The notes under the pieces were generated by a model, which worked only from the letters and a program-made list of their open reading frames with translations, was not told the origin of the DNA and did no database searches. This document shows, one piece after another, positions 24,610 through 35,734 of a stretch of 64,000 nt of DNA (positions are counted from its first letter, which is position 1; each line of letters starts with the position of its first letter). Position numbers and translations under genes: made by a program. This DNA is from Zhengitettix transpicula (Eukaryota; Arthropoda; Insecta; Orthoptera; Tetrigidae), in contig CM073590.1 of NCBI GenBank assembly GCA_037074705.1, positions 212,518,746 to 212,582,745 of the forward strand. Reading direction: 5' to 3'.

Positions 24610-25400
24610 AGAGTATATTACTGCACCTCAAGGATTGAATCGAAACAACGTTTCATGGCTTATGAGAATATTTTAGCCTATCTTTCAAATCAATCATCTT
24701 CCTGAAAGCTAATGGCTTTCTTGAAATTGTAGAAAAAAATTCTCCCGTATTATTTCTCCGTCCAATTTATATTGTCACATATCTTTCTAGTATTTCTCTA
24801 CTTCAATATGCTTCACATCTCATCTCTGCTTCACTTTTACGTATAATCATTTACTTCGTGTTAAAAAATTATTATATCAAAACCCAATAATAGCACACTC
24901 AGTTTCAAACTGTTTTAGTTCCGTTAGAAGGAACATATTTTCTTCTTATCTTAAACAGATAAACAGGAACGCATTAATCGTTCTTAATCCAGGTCTAAAA
25001 ACGAACACTTTCAATCAAATCTCCACGCTGCCGAGAATAAAGGACGATTACAAGTTCGATTTGTGGTCAACGGTAATAATGGCTATGAAGAGCAAGGATC
25101 GTTTGTAAATTCAAAAGCTAGTAATTAAGTCAAATGAATGTTCAAGGGAATAAACATAACATACTTGACGCACATATAGTTTATATTAGTGTACCTTAAG
25201 CATTGTATTGAAACGTTTCTTGGCCTATCCTTCAAATTAATCATCTTCCTGAAAGCTAACGGATTGTTTTAACTTGCAGAAAAAGTATAAAAATCCTCCC
25301 GTATTATTTCTTTAACCAATTTATATTGTCACATGTATTTTAGTCTGATTTAATATGCTCCACATCTCCTTTTTCCTTCACTTTTGCGTATAATAATTTA
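24610..25400 (+). repeat. Diverged direct duplication of about 220-250 bp
   Basis: 24,610-24,860 and 25,190-25,400 share the same ordered blocks: GAAAC.ACGTTTC followed by TGGC, AATCATCTTCCTGAAAGCTA, TCTCCCGTATTATTTCT (TCCTCCCGTATTATTTCT in the second), CAATTTATATTGTCACAT, AATATGCT.CACATCTC, TTCACTTTT and CGTATAAT. Each copy has unique indels. The separation of about 570 bp holds unrelated AT-rich sequence. No coding signal is seen. It may be two copies of an undescribed dispersed repeat or an old local duplication. Confidence 0.65.
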
Positions 25401-26604
25401 ATTCTAAAAAATCTAAATTTTGCGTGTTTTTTAAAAATGTTTCCGAATATAGATTATAAAGTCTATGAAAACATAATATAACAGTAATTCTTGATGTTCT
25501 GTACAAAAAAAAACATTAGAAGAGTAGGATTTTCAACGTATTATTTAGCTAATAACTTTAGTGAATACCATTTTGAATTATTTTTTTATAAAGAGATAAT
25601 ATTTTAATTCGTATTATTAGTTGTACAATTCGATTCCCACGATTAGCCACGAGTGTTCGTGATGCTCAATTATTTATCTAGTTCTTAATTAACAGTATTG
25701 TGCGGGATGAAACTATAAAATAAATCAGTTTTCAATTGTAAAGAGGATGGAAATAATAATTACAATACTATTCTTGATAAACAGCATTCATATACTTCCA
25801 TTTACTGAAAACACCGAACGGAGAAAATTGGACGTGTTCGGGAAAGCCCGTTTAATTTCCCGTGTTTGCTCTCGTAACAACACTGAGATAACACACTGAC
25901 GTCATTAACGTGAGATTGTAACGCGTCAACAAATGCCTTGAAATGCGGTCCACCGTCGATAATCAATTTAAAATGTTGTCATCCAAAAATGAATAGGTCT
26001 CCGTTGTTACTAAGTCACGAACAGAGTTTAGCGTTTAATTATGAGTAATTATTCACTGCCCAAAATTTATGAAAATTTTATCTTCATAATAGCAATACTC
26101 GATTGGTAAATGAACTAAATAAATGTTTATAGCTTAACAGTTACAGATTTTGAAAACACGGACCTGAGTAATTTCTGAATAAAGTATTGTAAATAAAAGT
26201 ATTATTATTGACACAGTAGAATATTACGTATTGACAGCGATGTAAATTACATACTGTTAATGCCGTATTTTCAAATGATATGTGACATCAATTACTAACG
26301 AAAAATAAGTTTAAACACAAAATAGTGAATTGTTTTTGTTCCACTACATCTCGCTTTACTGCTTACTTTACGTTTTTTTTGCAGTAAATGAAGCAAGATC
26401 TTGTAAATTTCTACCATTAATAAAAATGAAGTTTATTATATGTAGAATTAAACTGAAAAAGGTCTGAATACATCCTTTTAAATACAGTAAACAGAGACCC
26501 GCGCAAATTTGGGTGCTTTCATTTACAAACGTTAGAGATCGTTTCCGTTCGTTTATGAAAATAACTGAGTTACACAACTACCTTGAAAAAAAATAGTGTT
26601 ATTT
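25401..26604. other. AT-rich non-coding stretch
   Basis: No gene or repeat family is recognised. If the CpG island at 26.6-26.8 kb is a first exon on the minus strand, this stretch would be the start of its intron. No downstream exon could be identified by eye. Confidence 0.45.
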
Positions 26605-26613
26605 ATCACTTAC

Positions 26614-26830
26614 CGGGTTAAGCGAGCGTTCATAAACATCGATCGTGCATGATGATGGAGGTTAGGAGCGGCACTACGCTGGTTCGGAGCTGCTGAGCCG
26701 CCTCGGGGACGGGGAGCAGCTGACGACCAACCCCGCGCCCAACAAGTGAATGCAATCAATAGCTGCGCCACGTCACAGGCCACTGGGGGTGGGGGAGGGG
26801 GCGGGCGTAGTACTCCGACGGCCATTGGCT
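26614..26830 (-). promoter_or_regulatory. CpG-rich island, candidate promoter and first exon (minus strand)
   Basis: This is the only strongly GC- and CpG-rich single-copy island of the window. On the minus strand it ends at 26,614 with CCCG|GTAAGTGATA, an almost ideal 5' splice site. It contains a GC-box-like GGGGGCGGGCG (26,795-26,810 area, plus strand) and an ATTGG/CCAAT motif at about 26,823. A minus-strand frame opens at the ATG at about 26,823 and stays open to the splice site (about 70 codons, proline-rich then MFMNARLTR). A shorter start lies near the splice site, and the exon could equally be untranslated. I infer a host transcription start region with a first exon and a large intron running toward lower coordinates. 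No downstream exon was identified. Confidence 0.4.
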
Positions 26831-27411
26831 CCTCATTCAGGCCTCACACATGTAACCAACTGACCAACAAAATCAAAGAACAGTATTTAATTAACCTTCG
26901 TTCCGGAAATATTAAAATCATGTCTACCTTATAATGCATGAACAGTTACAGGATCATGGACCTACTCACTCCGGTATGGCTGCAGGTAAATCACAATCCC
27001 TGTTTATCCAACTGAACGAAATTATGCGCAGTACCAGAATTCATTTAGTAACTGACACTGCGTCCATTATGGAAGAATTTGTTCAATTATTGATATATCT
27101 GTAATAGCATCCACCAAACGACTTAGCCTCCATTTTTCTGATGTTTATTTACCGGAGTCTAACGTACTGCTAGTCGCAAATATATTCTGTTCACTTGAGT
27201 CTTTTATTTGTGCGCATTCTCTCCTGTATCACTCCAAATATCTGTTTGCTACCTGCCAAATGACGTTTGAGACATTACTTCCTTAGGCCTGTTCGCTTAT
27301 AAGCTTTTGGTGGAGGTGTTATGCTTCCCCCTGGCAAATGCATTCATCTCCGCCACACTCATTTCAACCTACGTAAACAAAGAAGAACGGTTTAACTACC
27401 TGGCCTAAAGG
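26831..27411. other. Non-coding stretch upstream of the candidate promoter
   Basis: Moderately AT-rich sequence with no recognised element. If the CpG island is a minus-strand promoter, this is its upstream region. Confidence 0.4.
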
Positions 27412-28283
27412 TTGGTTTACACGATGCCAGTTGACTGGAAACGACAGTAGGAGGAAAGTTGACTCCCATGCTAGTAAATTTTGAAGACAGTCGACTGTAT
27501 TGAAAACACAAAAGATGACGTGTTATCTGTCGTACTGTTTCTAAATTCATTCCGTCAGTTTTAGGAGCGTATAAATGTTTATTTTATGTTTAACTAGCTG
27601 GGTGCCCGATGTTGCTCAGGTTGTCATAATTAAACTCAGCGAAATCCATAAACCAGGATTTGACTCCAATCTCGGTTGTTTCTTGTTATTCTTAAGTAAC
27701 ACCCGTTCACCCCTAACCCTAAGGGTGCTCCCCACCTATGCTGAAAGTGTTGACATTGTACACAAACAAATACGGTAGAAATACTATCAATCTCAATGAC
27801 CCAGAAAAATATTTATCCGACGCAAATATCGGCCATTTGAGCATATTTGAAAATTTACATCACCTGTGGTGGTAGTTGTGTTTGTTTCCGATTCGAAATG
27901 AACACGAGTACGAAAGTTGGTCAAATTTTATTCACGGGTGAAGATTTGTTTGTGGAACATAAAAAAAACCGAAACAAACTATTTAATTTATTAGAAGATT
28001 AAGTGTTCCATTCAATTATTTGTTTTTTCTTCTAATACATTAATGCAGTTAATTGAATTATCTTTGAAACTTTTGTTTTTCTTCCGTTTCATACATTTTT
28101 ATAAAATTTAACGTCTCAAGTTGACTGCATGTTTAAGTTTTCGCCATCTTGTATTTCTACTAGCATGGCGACTGTCTTGATATGACTGACTATCTGGAAG
28201 ATGTTTAAACGATAAATGAGACGATAGTTCCCGAAACAATCAACTCGTTCTGCTAATGAGGATCGTGTAAACCCACCCTGAAG
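27412..28283. mobile_element. Non-autonomous DNA transposon with terminal inverted repeats, split by a Helitron
   Basis: The left end reads GGTTGGTTTACACGATGCC and the right end, reverse complemented, GGGTGGGTTTACACGATCC, giving a TIR core of about 16 bp (TGGTTTACACGAT / TGGGTTTACACGAT). Subterminal GTTGACTG/GTCGACTG motifs recur at 27,431, 27,488 and 28,121. Without the inserted Helitron the element would be about 0.5 kb. No transposase is encoded. A clean target-site duplication could not be read, so the superfamily stays open; hAT-like or another MITE family is possible. Confidence 0.55.
27594..27970 (-). mobile_element. Non-autonomous Helitron (H5) nested in the TIR element
   Basis: On the minus strand it ends in CTAG at 27,594-27,597 followed by T, with the subterminal GC-rich block rendered on plus as GGGTGCCCGATGTTGCTCAGG. 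The interior has one copy of the unit that is duplicated in H1 and H6 (CCAGGATTTGACTCCAATC, TCGGTTG, AAGGGTGCTCCCC, AATATTTATCCGACGCAAATATC). The 5' end is not sharply defined. The 67-codon frame at 27,575-27,778 lies across its edge and is not a gene. Confidence 0.65.
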
Positions 28284-28959
28284 AAGATGAAACAAAAAAT
28301 TTAGTTCTGCATATGATCTTAACAATTCTTTGTGATATTATATCCGTTCCTGGAGGTTACATGATATAACTGACACGATTCGCGACTTTTTTTTTCAGCA
28401 TTGACCGGACTACACTTGATGCTCAACGCCTGCGGGATGCTCCCAGGTGGCTCATGCAAACTACATGGCCGATCTTGTTATATTTAACGCCAGGGTGTCA
28501 CGTTAAGATGTTGAACGATAATAAAGAGATACCTTCTCGCCTCTGACGTTATCAAAAATTTGGCGTCCTCTCGTCACACGTTGCAACTTTACCTTAATTT
28601 TGTTAGTCTCGTAATCTACCATTAGACGCTGATGAGTCGTCGCCTGTGATAGCTGTTGGTTTTGACAAGGAGTTAATAAAAGTCATTTTCATTTATAAAC
28701 ACACGGGGAGGGAAAATAGTTAAAGCCAAAATATTTCAGTATTATTTTTGTGTTTTAATGTTCGGAGAATATAAATATTGCGTTCACGCAAATCATGTAA
28801 CGTGCTTATTTTATGCGACTTTCACTTTTAAATCCTAAAAACAGCCTTCGTACAGACAAACGTAAAACAGTGAAACAATAACAAAGAAAATTTGAATTTA
28901 CAAAGCATAAACCCGCAACATTAATGATCAATATAGTCAACGTCTTTTTTCACAGTTTT
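28284..28959. other. Non-coding stretch with one acceptor-led open segment
   Basis: Mostly AT-rich. At 28,399 a nine-T tract ending in CAG is followed by about 48 open codons to 28,546 with moderate GC. It is a weak exon candidate discussed in the findings. Nothing else is recognised. Confidence 0.4.
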
Positions 28960-29232
28960 TGTTCACGTTTCAACAAGAGCATGTATTCCATGTAGTGGTG
29001 GAGTCACTGCAGTAACCGGCCTGCTCCCTTCGCTTTTCATCAGCCAAAGGTGTTAGCCCTTCAGCTTCGTGACAGGGACGAATCCATCGCCGAACAGTGC
29101 TAACATCCACTGTTGCATCACCATACTCATTTTCAGCATTTTATGAATACGAATGGGCTTTTCACCTTCCAAATTTAAGAATTGAATCGCAGGACGCTGT
29201 CTAATACGTACTTTAATCTCAGTAATTTTGTA
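28960..29232 (-). pseudogene. mariner/Tc1-type transposase remnant (N-terminal HTH region)
   Basis: Reading the minus strand from 29,232, the translation gives IRQRPAIQFLNLEGEKPIRI followed by HKMLK. A frame change leads into YGDATVDVSTVRRWI, then EAEGLTPLADEKRR, and later GRPVTA-like text. This is the layout of the N-terminal helix-turn-helix region of mariner-family transposases (RxxIxFLxxEGxxPxxIHxxL, then YGDxxxxxSTVxRWxxxF, then the GRP linker). At least one frameshift and a stop are present. The catalytic DD(D/E) domain is absent. It is a dead internal fragment; terminal repeats were not found. Confidence 0.6.
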
Positions 29233-32200
29233 AGAGGGTGCAGTGCTGCTATCAGTTGACTTAGAAACTTGTCACTGCAGTAGATCAGAGAAGAATGTTT
29301 GACAAATCGAGCCAAATTCAAAATTTTCACATAACTAACTCGTTTAAGGAGAATAAAATGGGAGGCATAAATTATTGTATAATATTCACAATCAACTTAT
29401 ACCTGGTGACCTCTTTTCCGGGGTTGTTTACATTATGATCGGTAAATATACCCTTTCTTAAATATATCTACTAAATTAAAATTTAAAAATTCATTTTCAA
29501 CTCAGTCTATTTTATAATTTTCAGATTATATTTATCTTATTTTCCAAGTCGATTTATTATTAATTTTTATATAGCATTTTCAGGATCGTCAATAGTGCTT
29601 CCTAGTGGCTACTTGGTGCAATTTTTCCTAAAAATAATTATAATAAAAATTTACAAAATTTAAATATATAATCTGGCTCAAAATGCTTGGATAGGGCGTA
29701 CCTGTAATCCCAAAAGTTGTTCTTCACGTTGTGAACATCTTTATAGACATAAAAACATTCATTTTATTCTATCGCGTTTCAACCATTGCTTCTCCTTCTG
29801 TAATATTTCATCATTTTCTCAGACAACGTTGTGACTTATCTCCTTCATATGTAAAGAGAGGACAGTATTCGTCTTTGCATAAGTCTTCAAATTATTCCGA
29901 CTTTAGAACGATCTCCTATGCAAATTCATACTCGTCTGCCCAATATAGAATTTATCATTTAAAATTTATCTTATGAATCAAATTGTTACAATCCGCTATT
30001 TTTATTTTATCTTTCATGTTGTCAATATATTTTACAATTTTATTTCCAAGTTTTAAACTATTCTAATCTAATTTATTCCGTGACTAAGTTAAATAGTTTT
30101 CTTTATCCATTATAGTATCAACACCGGATAAGATTTATATACCTTATCATATTCTTTTAATTCTATTTTGGGTTAACAAACGAAGAAAACTAGTTAGGTA
30201 ATCAAAGAATTTATTAGTAAAATAAAACTATAAATATTTTCTACAGCTTTCATTTTAAAACAACAACTCATGGTTCGAAATATTTTTCATAAACGACGTC
30301 CGTAATGATTAATCAATTATTTTGTAATCCACCCGTTAACGCGAAATTATTTGCAGAAACGGTTAAAAAATGACTATTGTTCAGATAGATTAAAATAATC
30401 CACTTACATAAATATGATTTTTTAATTATAAATTTAATCAATTAATTAAATTTGATTTTTCTATCTAATGAATTACCATGGAACTTTTTTTATCATTATC
30501 AAGCGCAATATATTACTCGCACTTAGTTCTATATTTCAGTGACTGCAGCCACATGCAACCGAATGCTTGGTATTGCTCTGAATTCCTTGAAGCCGTGCCT
30601 CACATTGCCCGTTGGAATGCCTTATCGACGAAGCGGCTGGAATAGACCGAACTTCAAAATGTCAGAGTGTCGCAATTAAAATTGGTTTAACTTAAGTCAT
30701 TGATCCTATTACAGACCCAAAAGGGGACGAAGTTCATATAATAAGTATGCAAGGCATCGTCGCTTTAATTTCCTCCGCGGTTCTTTAAAAGTCTGCAGTT
30801 AGCTAGACTTAATGATATTAATGCCTTCAGAACGATTCTCTCTTCTACATGAACTTTCGCAGTGATATAAATTCACTTAAAAGAATAAATATGTTATTTT
30901 CTACGTAAAGTAAACTTTCAGATGCATCAAAAAAATTTTGATGACTAATTCAATGAACCGGAACACTTAATCCATCAGTAAATCATAAGTACAGCACGAT
31001 GCTATGCACTAAGTTTTTAATTATTTTATCCGAATAACTCAAAGAAATTGAAAATTCGTGATTAATAATTAAAGCAATAAGAAAGAAATTAAAATCTGGA
31101 GTAGGCAACCCTGCAATACAGTATTAATTTCAATCAAACATTTTTTTATTCATATTTTATGGTCGCGTCAAGCTAAATGTTATTGGTGACCTTCTACAAA
31201 TTAAATATTCTAGAATCATTCTTAGCCGAAATTACTCATAAAATAGTAATTTTGATGACTAGAGGTTATTGATTGATAATATTTATAGTTATGAAATTTG
31301 CTGACAATACGATTAGCTTGGAAGGTATTAATTATATATTTTTGATTTATCTATTAAATGTGAGTTGATTATTTTTAGGCAAACGTTTAGTCGTACCACT
31401 GCATACTACTACACCTTAAAACCCGTTATAATATTCAGAATCGAGGATATGAAAAAGAAACCACAACAAAAAACTAGCAAGGAAAAGAATTGTTTTCTAA
31501 CGGCACATTATCTTGAGCTGAATTGAATTAGAAAGACCATGTACCTGTACTAGTGTATATTTTTTACTGAAAAAATATAGTTGTTTCCTCTATTTGCGTA
31601 TTATAATTTTATTACATTTGATTTTCTGGTATCAATCAACCCATCTGACGTTCTAAGAACAGTACTTCATGTTTTTCGTTATCCTAATAGACGACAAATA
31701 CAATATAAATTTATCAATAGTTGCCTATAATCTTACTGGAAACTAGTTAAACTTTCGTTGACCTTATTGAAAATGACTTAAAAGTCTTACATTTGAAAGA
31801 CTATAATAGAAAAAACTTTGAGTCGCATTGACTTTAATTAATCATTAAAATGATAATGATCACGACGTAACTTAATCATCTGTAGAGTAGTTTCAAGGAA
31901 ACGTTGCAAACAGCGCGGACTTCATATTCTGGATAGTTGATTTTTATCCATTTTTATATTCGATTTTAAAGTAAGCAAAAAAATCTATTATTTTATGTTC
32001 CCAAAATATGAAACCAAAAATTTTATGAATTGTTAATTTTCCTTTTCAAAAGTAGCAAAAATAATATTTTCCACTTTTAAAACTAACCTAAACGATAATT
32101 TTCCATTGTATTAAAATATGATAATAATTATTTGAAAAATTTATACTCAAATATGAATGTAGAGTTAATTAGGAATAAGTTCCCCAATTTTATTAGTCAG

Positions 32201-32300
32201 AATAATACTACAAATCAAAACATGCAAATATATGATTCAACTTATAATTTACTGAGAAAAACCAGAAAGAGTCACATGTAGCCTGACACAAATCTGCACG
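29233..32300. other. AT-rich non-coding stretch
   Basis: No confident gene. The GC-richer patch at 30,540-30,680 preceded by TATATTTCAG keeps two frames open and is discussed as a possible exon. The rest is featureless. Confidence 0.45.
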
Positions 32301-32322
32301 TATATATATATATATATATATA
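32301..32322. repeat. (TA)n microsatellite
   Basis: TA dinucleotide run of 22 bp. Confidence 0.85.
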
Positions 32323-32388
32323 CCCAATTTATATCATTTTCCCATAGTGAAACATGATGCATGAGAAACGGAAAATCTATTTCTCGGA

Positions 32389-32664
32389 ATGCAGTGGAAT
32401 AAATCTGAAAGGTCGTCATGGAAAAGGCTAGTCAACGAATGGTGGATACGCTACTCAGGTAAAACAAAGAAAGTAAAGCACAAAGAGTTAAAACACAGAA
32501 TCAGTAATATTACATCAAAAGAGAAAGGCAAAGGGAGATTTGAAAAGAACACGCTAACAATATATAAATTATTTAACAGAATCAGAACAGTCTTTTATAA
32601 GGCCCGTCGATTGAAAGACCAGGATTTGAAAATCATTATACAACAAAAGCTCCTGTTCACGTAG
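32389..32664 (+). other. 91-codon basic open frame, unrecognised
   Basis: An ATG-initiated plus-strand frame rich in Lys and Arg (for example KTKKVKHKELKHR and KEKGKGRFEK). No family motif is recognised. The A-rich purine strand alone would generate Lys-rich codons, so chance is likely. It is not part of any recognised element and has no clear promoter or splice signals. Confidence 0.15.
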
Positions 32665-33031
32665 TAAGAGAAGTATTACGCAGGTTCAAAGAATATCGAA
32701 TGTCTCTCCCAATCGGATTAATGGACTTTGACAAAGGACGGCATTAAGAGGCCATTTACGTTTCAGTGAGTACTGTTACAAAATATATTCAAGGGACCAA
32801 TGTCACTATATTATATTACAGGATAAATAGATGCGTCGAACAAAGTGATTAGTTACAACCTAAATTGTACACAGAAACTGTCCAGGTATTATTCTGAGAA
32901 GTACAGTACAATAAATTGTAAAATGACATTAAAAGATCCTCTTGCCATACTAATGAATTATAGATCTTTTTCAGGAAATTGATATTATAAGGGCGTCGTA
33001 AAATATAAAAACTGAATCGACGAAACAAACA

Positions 33032-33032
<1 letters not shown>

Positions 33033-33109
<77 letters not shown>
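33033..33109. repeat. Compound (CT)n-(AT)n microsatellite
   Basis: About 41 bp of pure CT is followed directly by about 36 bp of AT. It produces low-complexity RERERE/YIYIYI translations that are not genes. Confidence 0.95.
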
Positions 33110-33224
33110 TCTTTCATTATTAAATGAACTATACAAATTGTATGACTAAAGTGTTCAGCGGTACAATGTTCAAGTAGCTAGTCGTATTAACAAAATGTTC
33201 ATTTCCTTTATTGAAAATTAAAGT

Positions 33225-33440
33225 GACGGTGTTGATGGGACGTTTTCTGCATAACGTGGCATATAAAATTAATTGTAAAAAATTTTTTATTGGGTATACA
33301 GAAAAAAGATTAAATGACGTTAATATGACACTAATATGAAAGAACTTTTTAATAATATTAAATTTCCACTGAGCAATCTTAATGTTATTAGCAAACATGT
33401 TTTATATGAAAATAATTCATTGGTTTCGTTTAATCTTCAA
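33225..33440 (+). pseudogene. Degenerate Penelope-like element fragment (GIY-YIG region)
   Basis: The plus-strand translation from about 33,256 reads NVAYKINCKKFFIGYTEKRL, matching the GIY-YIG pattern of Penelope-like elements (VYKIxCxxCxxxYIGxTxRxLxxR). After a stop and a frame change it continues KELFNNIKFPLSNLNVISKH, comparable to the conserved SxxxISKHxxxxxH segment seen in the clearer copy at 54 kb. The second Cys of the CxxC pair and the downstream catalytic Arg/Glu are not conserved. Reverse transcriptase is absent. It is a very old fragment. Confidence 0.4.
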
Positions 33441-35320
33441 ATTACAGATAAATAATATATGAAAATAAAGCATATTAAGATCATAAAATTGGACAAAAAA
33501 TAGAAAAATTATCCATTGGTTTAAATTCATATACAAATATTTTTAGAGCAAATAGTTACCAGAATTTCCCATCATTTTTATTATCAGAATTATTTTTGTA
33601 ATTATATTTAAAAACGGTAAATTTATTAATTAAATTATTTATAATTTAATTTATTTGTATAAAATATTAAAACGTCTGTTTAAGTTTAAATTTCACAAAT
33701 AGTTAATGAAGTAGCCAAATAAGAGACAAATTATGAAATAAAATATATAGCGGAAAACGTTTCTGCAAACGTTTTTAATTTCTTCAGGTGTCGATAGTAG
33801 GCCTTTATGGACGACACGTAGCGGAACGCAGGCGACGAAAGTTGTTAATTGAATTTATGTGTACTTCAGTTATATTTTAAATTATAAATATAAAAACTTT
33901 ACAAACTTATGATGAAATTGAATCAAAAATACTAATATGATATTTTACGGTAAATTGTTTTAGTTAAAAGTTTCATTTTAAATTTCTATTTCAAAAAATT
34001 ATAAACACGATATTTTTACAATTGTAATGCTAATTTGTTTTTTAAATACCACAAACATATTAAAAGTAGTCTTAATTTATAACATTAAATGTTTTATTTT
34101 AATAATTTAGATAATTGGAAATTAAATTAATATATTTGATTATAAAACAAAATGATTGTTAATGACGAAAAATAGGCAGATTAATAAATTTAATGCGTCT
34201 ACAAATACGATTGTCCTGTTGAGTTGCAAAATTAAGAATGTATTGAATGAATAAATTCAGAACATACTCATTAAATTTAACGTACATAATAAATTACTCG
34301 ACAATAACAAGCGTTACTTTGGATTACCCACAAAAATATCTTTCACCAAAATCTGACCTATTTCTTTTGTATACTTTCCTCTTTAAAAGCGTCTGATTGG
34401 TCAAATGAATTTTAAAGTTTTAATACTTTCTCCGTAACCTGGTGGACCATTTTACAGATTCAAATGATTAATATGTCAATAATTCTCGCTTAATAATGAC
34501 GAGCGTTTGATAAAGGTAAAAATGATTTTAAACCAAACATGTGCGTAGACGTCCCATCAAATTCAGCAGCAATAAATTTCACAGCTCTGTATACACGTGC
34601 ACAGAAATCAGGCATTTATATGCGAAGCATGATTTGATTTATGTCGGAACAAATATTAGTATTACGCAAACGGAACACTGGTGGCGAAACAACTTTTCGA
34701 AGACGGCAAAAAAATGCTCCGAGTTCCTGGTAATAACATTAAATACTTGTTATCAACTGCCGTTTAAACGTACTAACGTTCGGCGTTTGTTCAAGATAAA
34801 TTTCAATAATTTGATTGAAAATATTTTCTGTACAAATACTTTAAATGTAATAATTAATTTATGTGACAGTAAAATACTTTATCATACACAATATTGGAAT
34901 GTTCCAGTCACTTTTAAGAATCAACCACCTCAAATTTATCTATTATAGAAAAATGTGTATAACTTTTGAATTATGTAAAATTGTAATAATACGTAGCTTA
35001 AAATGACGTCCACTATTATTATCATTTTTTACTGTAGTTTTAAAACAGTAATTAAGATATTTTATGTGATATTTTGGATTTACAAGATTAGTAAAGTTTT
35101 AAATCGCTGCCTTTACTCATAAAAATCGAATTTAAGAAAAAAGATAACGGATAAACGTATGTATACATTGAAACATAGAACAGTTATCTTTCGTTGGATT
35201 TTTTATTAATCAAGATTTTTTTTAACCATTAGTGAAACGAACTCCAGTTCACTGAGATGATTTTTTATAGGTTAACTTATTCGTGTAAAACAATAATAAA
35301 ATAATAATATTATAATTTGA
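33441..35320. other. AT-rich non-coding stretch
   Basis: The longest frame is 34,541-34,948 on plus (135 codons, GTG at its start, no ATG there). It shows no motif and AT-driven composition, so I do not call it a gene. Nothing else is recognised. Confidence 0.5.
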
Positions 35321-35545
35321 CTTCGGCTGTGGAGCTCTAAGGGATACCACCCGCAATACGCGGGAGAAAAAGAGGAAGTAGAAGACTATTTACGTGACCT
35401 AGGTCAGTATATTTTGGCCCTTAGAACTAAAATATTGCTCCTGGAAAAGCCACGTGCAGTCTCAGATTCAAGTCGTATTTCCAAGCGGATATAACTGTGT
35501 AGGTGGCTGGTTGTTACGTTCAGTACTACAGAGAATAAATCCCAG
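35321..35545 (+). repeat. Repeat unit alpha, plus copy
   Basis: About 220 bp containing GAGCTCTAAGGGATACCACC, GCAATACGCGGGA, CTCCTGGAAAAGCCACGTGC and AGTCTCAGATTCAAGTCG. It is repeated inverted at 36,672-36,895 at roughly 80% identity by eye, and its first 70 bp again at 36,015-36,085. It looks like the terminal part of a dispersed element. The frames that run through it are not genes. Confidence 0.65.
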
Positions 35546-35734
35546 CCCCATCGTACGAGTCCAACCCGATTAGAGGGGCTGATTACCAGCAGGTACAATG
35601 GAATTAGCAAAATGCAACACTTACCATAAACCAAAAGTCTTTGATTCTGGAACATGCACTGCAAAGCCGCGACGAGGTACCTGAAATATTAATTTCCAGA
35701 TAATGTCTATCGCGTTATTACTTTATGGACGACG

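Noticed and set aside
32849..33136. Arg/Glu-repeat protein
   Set aside because: It is the translation of a CT/AT compound microsatellite.
34541..34948. 135-codon open frame as a gene
   Set aside because: Its first codon is GTG, the composition follows the AT-rich background, no motif or splice context is seen, and eukaryotic genes do not normally start this way.
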